Part shown: positions 1 through 6,111 of the stretch, piece after piece
How positions within the stretch are numbered: the stretch's first letter is position 1
Layout of the letters: every line of letters starts with the position of its first letter
Assembly: GCA_036389695.1 (NCBI GenBank)
Contig: DASVWG010000046.1
Span: 1-7,651, forward strand
Length of the DNA stretch: 7,651 bases
Direction: 5' to 3'
Source: JALZHR01 sp036389695
GTDB taxonomy: Bacteria; Acidobacteriota; Blastocatellia; Pyrinomonadales; Pyrinomonadaceae
Made by a program: the position numbers and the translations under genes
Notes under the pieces: model-generated
Database searches by the model: none
Told to the model about the DNA's origin: nothing
Seen by the model: only the letters and a program-made list of their open reading frames with translations

Positions 1-177
1 ACGATATATTTAGAGCATAACAAAAGCGCATTTTTTAGTAAATTGTTTTTTAATACGCGAGTTTACGACGTTAGGGTGTCATACTCATTTCGTTTCACCG
101 CTCGCCCTTTTGAGATGGAGTTTTCGTCAGAACAGCGCCGGCGCAAACAAAATAAGCCTGCATCACGGCTTTTCGAC

Positions 178-206
178 TTGCGCCCGTAAAATCACCGCAT
201 TATTAT
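178..206 (+). promoter_or_regulatory. Candidate sigma-70-type promoter for the radical SAM gene
   Basis: TTGCGC at 178-183 and TATTAT at 201-206 are separated by 17 bp, the ideal spacing. The -10 box matches consensus at 5 of 6 positions, the -35 box at only 3 of 6. Transcription would start near 213 and leave an untranslated leader of about 47 nt carrying the AGGAG site. This is inferred from pattern matching alone. Confidence 0.4.
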
Positions 207-247
207 AAGATGTTTTTTTTATAGCTTGAGAAGCTTACCCCATTTTC

Positions 248-252
248 AGGAG
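248..252 (+). promoter_or_regulatory. Shine-Dalgarno site that fixes a GTG start
   Basis: AGGAG ends 7 nt before the GTG at 260, which is optimal spacing and supports this non-ATG start. It is the only clear Shine-Dalgarno sequence found in front of a gene in this window. Confidence 0.8.
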
Positions 253-259
253 TTTTAGC

Positions 260-2041
260 GTGAGCCAATCCAACCATCAAGCCCGAAAGCGTTTTTGTCT
301 TGTTCTAATTAAGCCTTCGCACTATGACGACGACGGTTACGTCTTCCAGTGGCTGCGGTCGCCCGTGCCGTCGAATTCTTTAGCGACTATTTACGGGCTG
401 GCGCTGGACTGCGCGCAGCGAAAGATTTTAGGCGAGGATGTCGAAATCGAGATTCACCCCATCGACGAGACGCACACGCGCGTGCGCCCGGAACGCATCG
501 CGCAGATGATTGAAAAATCCGAAGCGGGCGGAATGGTGATGCTCGTCGGCGTGCAGTCGAACCAGTTTCCGCGCGCGCTCGACATCGCTCGCCCTTTGCG
601 CGAAAGCGGCATTCAGGTCGCCGTCGGCGGCTTTCACGTTTCGGGCACGCTCGCGATGCTGAAGGAGCGCGACGCGGATGTGCGCCGCGCCGAAGAGATC
701 GGCGTCTCGCTTTTTGCGGGCGAAGCTGAAGAAGGCAGACTCGACGGAGTTTTGCGCGACGCGGCTGACAAAAATCTGGCGCCGCTCTATGATTACATGG
801 ACGATTTGCCGAATCTTGAAGGGACGGTGACGCCGCTGCTCCCGGCTGAAATCGCCAGGCGCGCTTTCGGCAACACAAGTTTCGATGCCGGGCGCGGCTG
901 CCCGTTTTCGTGCTCTTTCTGCACGATTATCAATGTTCAGGGGCGAAAGTCCCGTTCGCGCTCGGCTGACGACATCGAGGGAATTATTCGGGCGAATCTG
1001 GCGCAGGGCATACACAGTTTCCTCATCACCGACGACAATTTCGCGCGCAACAAGAATTGGGAGCCAATCTTCGACCGGATTATCTATCTGCGCGAGGTCG
1101 AAAAACTCAATATCAAGTTCAGCATCCAGATAGACACGGGCTGTCACCGCATCCCGAATTTTATCGAAAAGGCGCGGCGCGCCGGAGTCAAGCGCGTCTT
1201 TATCGGGCTGGAGAACATAAACCCGAAAAACCTCGTCGGCGCGAGAAAAAACCAGAACAAGATTACCGAATATCGCCAGATGCTGATTGATTGGAAGCGC
1301 GCCGGCGTGATGATTTTCTGCGGCTACATTATCGGTTTTCCCAACGACACGCGCGAATCGATTCTGCACGACGTAGGGATTATCCAGAGAGAACTGGCGA
1401 TTGACATTATCGAGTTCACCTGCCTGACGCCGCTGCCCGGCTCGCAAGACCATCGCGAGATGACGGAAGCCGGTCTTCCGATGGATTCAGACCTGAACCG
1501 CTATGACATCAATCATGTAACAATAGAGCATCCGCTGATGTCGCGCGAAGAATGGGAAACGGCTTACGCCGAAGCGTGGAAAAATTTCTATTCGGACGAG
1601 CATATCGAAACAATTCTGAAACGCTGCATAGCGACGGGAACGAGCGCGAGCAAAACAATGGTCAATCTCGTCTGGTTTCGCGGCAGCGGACAGATTGAGA
1701 ACGTTCACCCCGTCGAAGGCGGTTTCTTACGCTTTAAGTCTCGCCGCGACCGCCGTCCGGGTTTACCGATGGAATCTGTCTGGATTTTTTACCCGAAATA
1801 TTTTATTGAAACGCTTTTCAAGCAGATTCGATGGTTCGCGCTTTTCCTGAACTGCTATCTCATTCTCAGGAAAATCAAGGCGGACGAACGGATTTCCGAA
1901 TATATGGACATCGCCATCACGCCGGTTGCCGAGGATGAAGTAGAGAATATGGAGATGTTTCAATCCGCCGAAGCGCAGGATTATCTGGTCAAGCTGCGAC
2001 GCGTGGAAAAACATCGTCAGGGCGTCACATCATCTCGATAA
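260..2041 (+). CDS. Radical SAM enzyme with N-terminal cobalamin-binding-like domain, function unknown
   Basis: The protein has 593 residues and starts at GTG behind a good AGGAG. Residues about 40-175 look like the B12-binding domain found in front of many radical SAM enzymes (hydrophobic strand LVGVQS at 95-100, then VGGFHVSG at 122-129). The canonical cobalamin-ligand motif DxHxxG is not evident, so cobalamin binding is uncertain. The radical SAM core follows: the [4Fe-4S] motif CxxxCxxC is complete (C214, C218, C221), and core segments include TDDN (257-260), IGLENINP (315-322), GYIIGFPNDT (355-364) and TPLPGS (390-395). About 190 further residues form a C-terminal extension that is partly hydrophobic (about 507-535) but not a clear membrane anchor. 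Such enzymes make a 5'-deoxyadenosyl radical and often methylate or rearrange unactivated carbons; the substrate cannot be read from the sequence. It resembles an uncharacterised family with a conserved 'PSNSLA..YGL' N-terminus (recalled, not searched). No biosynthetic partner lies beside it. Confidence 0.9.
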   Translation: MSQSNHQARKRFCLVLIKPSHYDDDGYVFQWLRSPVPSNSLATIYGLALDCAQRKILGEDVEIEIHPIDETHTRVRPERIAQMIEKSEAGGMVMLVGVQSNQFPRALDIARPLRESGIQVAVGGFHVSGTLAMLKERDADVRRAEEIGVSLFAGEAEEGRLDGVLRDAADKNLAPLYDYMDDLPNLEGTVTPLLPAEIARRAFGNTSFDAGRGCPFSCSFCTIINVQGRKSRSRSADDIEGIIRANLAQGIHSFLITDDNFARNKNWEPIFDRIIYLREVEKLNIKFSIQIDTGCHRIPNFIEKARRAGVKRVFIGLENINPKNLVGARKNQNKITEYRQMLIDWKRAGVMIFCGYIIGFPNDTRESILHDVGIIQRELAIDIIEFTCLTPLPGSQDHREMTEAGLPMDSDLNRYDINHVTIEHPLMSREEWETAYAEAWKNFYSDEHIETILKRCIATGTSASKTMVNLVWFRGSGQIENVHPVEGGFLRFKSRRDRRPGLPMESVWIFYPKYFIETLFKQIRWFALFLNCYLILRKIKADERISEYMDIAITPVAEDEVENMEMFQSAEAQDYLVKLRRVEKHRQGVTSSR

Positions 2042-2093
2042 AAACGCCGCGCGAATCGAATTGTTAAGCAAACTGCCCGCATCCGAGACCTTT

Positions 2094-3257
2094 TTAAATA
2101 ACCTGACCGGCGGCGAAGGCGGACGCCCAAGCCCATTGGAAATTGTAGCCGCCGAGCCAGCCCGTTACGTCCACGACTTCGCCGATAAAATAAAGTCCCG
2201 GAGCTTTTTTCGCTTCCATCGTCTGCGACGAAAGCTCGCTCGTATCGACGCCGCCGAGCGTGACTTCCGCCTTGTCGTAGCCTTCGGTTTCGACGAATTT
2301 CACCTGCCAGTCGTTCAGCGCGGCGGCGATTTGCTCGATTTCCCTGCGGCTTAATTGATGGAGCGGTTTATTAGAAAAATTCTGCGCCGTCCAAACTTCG
2401 GCGAAGCGATTCGGCAGGAAACGGCTCAGGAAATTTTCCAGCGTTTGTTTGCTCGCGTGATTTTTTTCGAGCAAATCGAGCGCGTCCGTTTCAGGCAATA
2501 AGTCAATCGAAACGGATTTTTCCTTTTGCCAGTAATTTGAAATTTGTAAGATAGCGGGACCGGAAAGTCCTCGATGCGTAAACAGAATATTTTCGCGAAA
2601 CGACGCTTTGCCGTTCGATGCGACGGAATCGACGGAAACGCCCGCGAGCCTGATAAACTGCCGCGCTTTTTTCTCGAAGACGAGCGGCACGAGCGAGGCG
2701 CGCGTCGCGGTCAATTTCAAGCCGAATTTTCGGGCGATTCCGTAACCGAAATCGCTCGCGCCGATTTTCGGAAACGAAAGCCCGCCCGTCGCAATCACCA
2801 GCGATTCGCTTTGAAAAACGCCCTGATTCGTTTCGATTTCAAACGCGGCGTTTCGGGAAACATTTTTCACCGCGCAGCTTGTGCGAATTTCGACTTTTGC
2901 CGCCCGGCATTCTTCCAGCAGCATCTCGACTATCCGGCGCGAAGATTCTTTGCAGAAAAGCTGTCCGAGCTTTTTTTCGTAAAACTGAATTTTGTGTTTT
3001 TTGACCATCTCGACAAAATCCCGCGGCTTGTAGCGCGAGAGCGCGGATTTGGCGAAATGCGGATTTTGCGAAACGAAATTTTCGGCTCTTGTATCAACGT
3101 TTGTAAAATTACAGCGCCCGCCGCCGGAAATCAGAATCTTGCGCCCGACCTGCGCGTTGTGTTCGACGACGAGAATTCTGCGCCCGCGTTTTCCGGCTTC
3201 CATCGCGCAGAAAAGTCCCGCCGCGCCCGCGCCGATGATGATTGCGTCGAATCTCAT
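2094..3257 (-). CDS. HI0933/YhiN-family FAD-dependent oxidoreductase
   Basis: This 387-residue flavoprotein has near-standard length for the HI0933-like family (about 400). The N-terminal Rossmann FAD site is complete: GAGAAG at 9-14 with the ribose-binding acidic residue E32 ending the second strand. The family signatures are all present: GRKILISGGGRCNFTN at 38-53, THRGLSGPA at 227-235, TLGGVDTSEL at 333-342, and GEVVDVTGWLGGYN at 359-372 near the C-terminus, which closes the FAD site. Family members are variously annotated as NAD(P)/FAD-dependent oxidoreductase, BaiN-like or aminoacetone oxidase-like; the physiological substrate is generally unknown and I do not assign one. The ATG at 3255-3257 sits directly before the FAD motif, so the start is firm, yet no Shine-Dalgarno precedes it. 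The gene converges with the radical SAM gene (52-bp gap) and lies 80 bp downstream of a DinB-like gene on the same strand. Confidence 0.93.
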   Translation of the reverse strand: MRFDAIIIGAGAAGLFCAMEAGKRGRRILVVEHNAQVGRKILISGGGRCNFTNVDTRAENFVSQNPHFAKSALSRYKPRDFVEMVKKHKIQFYEKKLGQLFCKESSRRIVEMLLEECRAAKVEIRTSCAVKNVSRNAAFEIETNQGVFQSESLVIATGGLSFPKIGASDFGYGIARKFGLKLTATRASLVPLVFEKKARQFIRLAGVSVDSVASNGKASFRENILFTHRGLSGPAILQISNYWQKEKSVSIDLLPETDALDLLEKNHASKQTLENFLSRFLPNRFAEVWTAQNFSNKPLHQLSRREIEQIAAALNDWQVKFVETEGYDKAEVTLGGVDTSELSSQTMEAKKAPGLYFIGEVVDVTGWLGGYNFQWAWASAFAAGQVI

Positions 3258-3263
3258 TTAAGA

Positions 3264-3269
3264 ATAATA
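3264..3269 (-). promoter_or_regulatory. Possible -10 element very close to the flavoprotein start
   Basis: On the minus strand TATTAT is followed by only 6 nt (TCTTAA) before the ATG at 3257. If it is a real -10 box, the transcript would begin at or next to the start codon, giving a leaderless mRNA, which fits the missing Shine-Dalgarno. No good -35 lies at 16-18 bp; TTGTGC at 3290-3295 is 20 bp away. Co-transcription from the DinB-like gene is the alternative. Confidence 0.25.
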
Positions 3270-3339
3270 GCCGCAAAGAAGCACAAAAGGCACAAAAAAT
3301 TCTAACTTTATTTTGTGTTTTCGGTGAATTTCGGCGGCT
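3269..3339. repeat. Imperfect inverted-repeat element between the DinB-like and flavoprotein genes
   Basis: AGCCGC at 3269-3274 pairs with GCGGCT at 3334-3339. Inside it CACAAAA at 3291-3297 pairs with TTTTGTG at 3311-3317 around a 13-nt loop, and AAAA (3285-3288) can pair with TTTT (3318-3321). The left arm also contains a direct repeat of GCACAAAA. The element overlaps the last codon of the DinB-like gene (stop 3338-3340) and reaches to 12 bp before the flavoprotein start. It could attenuate or terminate transcription between the two genes. The runs CGCAAAGAAGCACAAAA and their complements resemble intergenic repeats I associate with Acidobacteriota and similar genomes; this was not verified. 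Confidence 0.6.
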
Positions 3340-3853
3340 ACCCGGTTAAATATCTTTTTTTCAGAATGTTTATGTGATGGCGAACGTGACCGACCATTAT
3401 AAAGGCGAGCGCGCGCACCGTAAATTGCCAGCCGCTCGCCGTTCCGGTTCGCGTCCAGCCTTCCGCCGAAAGATTTTTAAAAAGCAGAATGTTCGCCTTG
3501 CGAAGCAGCGCAAATTCTTCGAGCAAATCGGAAAGCGCCGCCGCGTTGAAATTGGAGTTTTCGATATATCCGTCCTGCTCGAAGCCTTCAATCGGCGTCC
3601 GGTCGGCGCGCGAGATTCGCAAAGCGCGATAAGAGAAAATCCGCTCGCCGTCGTTTACGTGACCGACTAATTCTTTAATGCTCCATTTGCCTTCGGCGTA
3701 AGCGTAGGCGCCTTTTTCTTCCGCGATTCCGGCGAAAAGATTTTCGATTTCGGCAAGCTGATTTTCCAAAGCGGAAACAATGTCGGTTTCTTCAACTAAG
3801 GACACATATGTTTCGTAATATTCGGCGTATTCGGTTTTTTCGGGTCTCGACAT
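3338..3853 (-). CDS. DinB/YfiT-like putative metal-dependent protein
   Basis: The product has 171 residues, the usual size for the DinB four-helix-bundle superfamily (DinB_2 type). The three histidines that bind the metal in this fold are visible: H65 in the segment KWSIKELVGHVNDGE, and H156 and H160 in GHVRHHINILKKRY. The tract from W57 to about R82, followed by a short linker with GFEQDGY, is typical of the subgroup. Family members include thiol-dependent transferases (mycothiol- or bacillithiol-linked) and many uncharacterised proteins; despite the DinB name there is no link to DNA polymerase IV. The protein looks cytoplasmic, with no signal peptide or membrane segment. ATG at 3851-3853 is chosen because the reading has normal family length; no clear Shine-Dalgarno precedes it. 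The gene diverges from the exported-protein gene across a 66-bp spacer and may be co-transcribed with the flavoprotein downstream. The biochemical role is unassigned. Confidence 0.85.
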   Translation of the reverse strand: MSRPEKTEYAEYYETYVSLVEETDIVSALENQLAEIENLFAGIAEEKGAYAYAEGKWSIKELVGHVNDGERIFSYRALRISRADRTPIEGFEQDGYIENSNFNAAALSDLLEEFALLRKANILLFKNLSAEGWTRTGTASGWQFTVRALAFIMVGHVRHHINILKKRYLTG

Positions 3854-3919
3854 AATAAGCGTTTATCTTAGCAAAAACGACGCGAAATTGCGTTCACTAT
3901 CACAGTATCGAAAAATATT

Positions 3920-4330
3920 ATGAAATTAAAAATAGTTGTTGCAATCGCGGTTTTACTTTTGGGCTGCGGCGGCGTTTTGGCGCAGAACGGCGGAAAAGCC
4001 GAGCCGAATCGCATAAAATTTGCGAAAGGAAAATCTGCCGCGATTGTCAGCGGCATAATCAGAGGCGACGAGCAAGCCGAATATGTTTTTCGCGCGCGCC
4101 GGGGGCAAAACGTTTTGCTGAAAATCACTTCCGTTTGGGATTGCTGCGCTTCTTTCCGGATTTTAGACAACGTCGCGCCGCCCGATTTTATAACGGAATA
4201 TCCGGCAAACTGGGCTTACTACTTCAATGCGCCTTACACGGGCGATTATCTGATTTGGGTGAGCAACCAGCATCTGAAAAACAGCAAAAGCGACGCGGCG
4301 AAATATAAACTAATTTTGACCGTTAAGTAG
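3920..4330 (+). CDS. Small exported protein with a PliG/PPC-like beta-sandwich domain
   Basis: The protein has 136 residues and a clear export signal: lysines at 2 and 4, a hydrophobic core at 5-14, then either a signal peptidase I site after VLA (residue 21, next residue Q22) or a lipobox LLGC with C16. The two readings cannot be separated, so it is either periplasmic/secreted or a lipoprotein. The mature part reads like one compact beta-rich domain: RIKFAKG (31-37), GIIRGDEQAEYVFRAR (45-60), RGQNVLLKITS (61-71), a C75-C76 pair, YTGDYLIWVSN (106-116) and AKYKLILTV (127-135). This strand pattern (charged start, 'Y.. A..GQ...K..S', 'GDY.I.V') resembles inhibitors of g-type lysozyme and related PPC-like domains in bacterial exported proteins; that assignment is tentative. 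No Shine-Dalgarno is evident before the ATG. Its last 21 bp overlap the convergent methyltransferase gene. Confidence 0.8.
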   Translation: MKLKIVVAIAVLLLGCGGVLAQNGGKAEPNRIKFAKGKSAAIVSGIIRGDEQAEYVFRARRGQNVLLKITSVWDCCASFRILDNVAPPDFITEYPANWAYYFNAPYTGDYLIWVSNQHLKNSKSDAAKYKLILTVK

Positions 4331-5506
4331 CGATTCCAAACGCTGCCGTTCGATACCGTAAAAATTTTTAATGTCGGCGATTTCGCGCTCGTATTTTTCG
4401 GCGTCGACGCGCGCGTTTTGTTTTGTGCCGACAATCATATTGTTTTTCGGCGTGTGCTCGGTCGCGATAAACTCGAAAACCCGCGTCGCGTAGCCGCTTT
4501 TTTCGAGCAGCAAAGCGCGCAGTCCGTCGGTGATGATTTCGGCTTCGCGTTCGAGCATCACGCCGTGTTTCAGAATGTCTCGCAAAAGCGCGGGCGGCTT
4601 TATCTGCGGGCGAATTTCCTGATGACAGCACGGCGAGCAGACGATTAAATCGGCTTTTGCGCTGATGCCTTTAAAAATCGCGTCGTCGGTCGCCGTATTG
4701 CAGGCGTGGAGCGCGATGAGAATGTCTACGTTCTGCAAATCGTAATCGCCGATCCAGCCGTGAACGAACTGCAAATCGTTGAACTCGCACGATTTGGCGA
4801 TGTCGTTGCAGAGCGAGACGAGCTCGTGTTTCGTATCCACGCCCGTCACTTTGACATCCAGATTCAGATTGTTTCTGAAATAATCGTAAGTCGCAAACGT
4901 CAGATAGCCTTTGCCCGAACCCATATCGACGATTTCCAGCGCGCGACGGTCTTTCAGCAGGGAATTGGCGAAAAGCTTCGACAGAGTCTCGACGAATTTA
5001 TTTATCTGTTTCCATTTGTCCTGCTGTTTGTCCTTGATTTCGCCTTTGTCGGTCGTGATGCCGAGCGCGCGCAGGTAGAAGCTGTTCGGGTCGACCGGAA
5101 CGCGTTTTTCCTTGTCGTGCGCGAGCGAAGGCTTTATTTTAAACGTCGGTTTCGCCGTGTTCAGACGCGATTTTCCTTTTTTGCCGATGTCGATTTGAAA
5201 ATCGTTTTCGGTCGTGAAAAGATGACCGGCGAAAAATTCTTCGCCCAAAAGCTCGCGCACTTTCGCGACGCCTTCCGTAAAGTCGAAATTTTTTGCCGTG
5301 TCGCGCGTGTCGTGGCGAAAAAGGAAAAAAAGCCGCGTGCCGCGCTTCGTTTCAATCAAACGGACGAGAATCTTTTGCAGATGCGCGTCCGTGCCTTTAT
5401 AATTTCCTAAAGTCAGTTTGACGAAAGTTTCTTCGTGCAGCGAGCGCGCCAGCTCGCCGATAAATTTTTCGACGTTTTCGATATTTTCGACTGTTTCCAT
5501 TGCCAT
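4310..5506 (-). CDS. SAM-dependent methyltransferase, Methyltransf_32 (METTL25-like) type
   Basis: The product has 398 residues from the ATG at 5504-5506. The C-terminal half carries a Rossmann methyltransferase core: SAM-binding motif I VDMGSGKGYL (193-202), acidic motif II VDTKHEL (223-229), ALHACNTATDDAI (265-277) and CSPCCHQEI (290-298). The 'LHAC...T' and 'SPCCH' pair is characteristic of Methyltransf_32, related to eukaryotic METTL25/RRNAD1. The N-terminal 190 residues are a separate, mixed alpha/beta region with many basic residues that may hold the substrate; the substrate is not predictable, though RNA or protein is plausible. An ATG at 5539 would add 11 residues, but those are encoded by a repeat-like tract and overlap the divergent gene, so the shorter form is preferred; ATG 5498-5500 is also possible. 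No Shine-Dalgarno was seen. The 3' end overlaps the convergent gene by 21 bp. Confidence 0.88.
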   Translation of the reverse strand: MAMETVENIENVEKFIGELARSLHEETFVKLTLGNYKGTDAHLQKILVRLIETKRGTRLFFLFRHDTRDTAKNFDFTEGVAKVRELLGEEFFAGHLFTTENDFQIDIGKKGKSRLNTAKPTFKIKPSLAHDKEKRVPVDPNSFYLRALGITTDKGEIKDKQQDKWKQINKFVETLSKLFANSLLKDRRALEIVDMGSGKGYLTFATYDYFRNNLNLDVKVTGVDTKHELVSLCNDIAKSCEFNDLQFVHGWIGDYDLQNVDILIALHACNTATDDAIFKGISAKADLIVCSPCCHQEIRPQIKPPALLRDILKHGVMLEREAEIITDGLRALLLEKSGYATRVFEFIATEHTPKNNMIVGTKQNARVDAEKYEREIADIKNFYGIERQRLESLLNGQN

Positions 5507-5511
5507 AAATC

Positions 5512-5543
5512 GGAAACCACAGATTACACAAATGAACACCGAT
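5512..5543. repeat. Repeat-like tract across two divergent gene starts
   Basis: The stretch GGAAACCACAGATTACACAA followed by ATGAACACCGAT matches a motif I associate with dispersed intergenic sequence in several phyla (variants of 'accacagattacacagatgaacacagat'). It fills most of the 25-bp gap between the methyltransferase start and the DinB-like gene and supplies the first codons (M-N-T-D) of the latter. Only one copy is present in this window, so its repeat nature rests on memory and not on what the window shows. Confidence 0.4.
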
Positions 5544-6002
5544 ATTGCAAAAGACGCTTATTTGAAATCAGTTTTATACCTGCTGCGCGAGACGTTCGAA
5601 GGCTCGCCCGAAGGTCAGGGCAGCGCTTACTTAGACCGCGGCGTCGGCTTTTTCAACACGCTCGAAAACCTTTCCGCCGCGCAGGTTTCCCAATCATTCG
5701 GCGCGACGACGATTGCGGCGCAGACCGAGCACGCGAAATTTTATCTCGACCGCATCTGCGAATTTATGACGGGCAGAACCGAGCGCGTCAACTGGGAACA
5801 AAGCTGGCTGATTGAAGAGGTCAACGACGCGGAATGGGACGCCTTGCGCCAGTCCGTCCGCAAATCTTACGAAAACACTCTGCGCTGTCTTGCCGGAATC
5901 GAGGATTGGAGCGAAGATAACGTCGGCATGGCGATGGGCATGCTCGCGCACACGGCGTATCATCTCGGCGCTGTCCGGCAGATTATGAAATCGACTTTAT
6001 AA
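5532..6002 (+). CDS. Second DinB-like family protein
   Basis: This 156-residue protein is a compact helical DinB-superfamily member. The three putative metal-binding histidines are in the expected places: H67 in QTEHAKFYLDR, and H140 and H144 in LAHTAYHLGAVRQ near the C-terminus. The VNWEQSW tract (87-93) and EWDALR (101-106) after the first histidine are typical of a subgroup of small uncharacterised DinB proteins. It shares the fold but little obvious sequence with the DinB-like protein at 3338-3853, so it is not a recent duplicate. It has no signal peptide. The ATG at 5532 is chosen because it is the only methionine before the conserved region; an upstream in-frame TTG at 5418 would run through the repeat-like tract and the neighbouring gene. 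No Shine-Dalgarno is visible. The catalytic role is unknown; a thiol-linked transferase activity is one family possibility. It is closely followed by a long terminator-like hairpin. Confidence 0.82.
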   Translation: MNTDIAKDAYLKSVLYLLRETFEGSPEGQGSAYLDRGVGFFNTLENLSAAQVSQSFGATTIAAQTEHAKFYLDRICEFMTGRTERVNWEQSWLIEEVNDAEWDALRQSVRKSYENTLRCLAGIEDWSEDNVGMAMGMLAHTAYHLGAVRQIMKSTL

Positions 6003-6088
6003 ACGATGAACGCGGAGCGCGTGAATGATGAATTCGACAGGCAAAATTTACCGTTCGTCATTCGCGCGTTCCGCATTCATCGTTTTTT
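6001..6088 (+). terminator. Long hairpin with T-run after the second DinB-like gene
   Basis: The arms are 32 nt each, 6001-6032 and 6054-6085, with a 21-nt loop. The left arm and the reverse complement of the right agree at 28 of 32 positions; in plus-strand RNA three of the four differences are G-U wobbles and one is a C-A mismatch. A run of six T at 6083-6088 follows, partly within the stem. It begins inside the stop codon (6000-6002), fitting a rho-independent terminator. The stem is much longer than usual, so it may be an intergenic repeat that also terminates. Confidence 0.7.
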
Positions 6089-6111
6089 GAAATTTGTGTT
6101 TAAATTTTCTT

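Larger units (their letters stand above)
1..259. other. AT-rich non-coding leader upstream of the radical SAM gene
   Basis: No credible gene is seen here. The first 60 bases are strongly AT-rich (about 27% GC by count), unlike the genes, and contain several T-runs. A 10-bp perfect palindrome GCGCCGGCGC lies at 135-144. A weak 5-bp hairpin (AAGCC 154-158 with GGCTT 167-171) is followed by a few T residues; it could be a poor terminator for something upstream of the window, but I do not call it one. The last 80 bases hold the promoter-like sequence and ribosome binding site listed separately. Confidence 0.6.

Noticed and set aside
154..173. Small hairpin AAGCC/GGCTT followed by T residues
   Set aside because: A 5-bp stem with an 8-nt loop and only a short T-run is too weak to call a terminator.
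428..1453. 341-codon open frame on the minus strand opposite the radical SAM gene
   Set aside because: Its translation is arginine/alanine-rich with no recognisable domain, and the plus-strand frame contains complete radical SAM motifs; it is an antisense shadow.
2574..3305. 243-codon plus-strand open frame opposite the flavoprotein gene
   Set aside because: It lies antisense to a gene with full FAD signatures, has low-complexity basic composition and runs into the hairpin element.
4706..5410. 234-codon plus-strand open frame opposite the methyltransferase gene
   Set aside because: No domain is recognisable, it is rich in F/R/V, and it mirrors the conserved methyltransferase frame.
5418..5531. 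38-residue N-terminal extension of the second DinB-like protein from a TTG
   Set aside because: The extension lies opposite the methyltransferase 5' end and includes repeat-derived residues; the ATG at 5532 gives a normal family length.
5507..5539. 11-residue extension of the methyltransferase from an ATG at 5539
   Set aside because: It is encoded by the repeat-like tract and would overlap the divergent DinB-like gene; the residues look unlike a genuine N-terminus.
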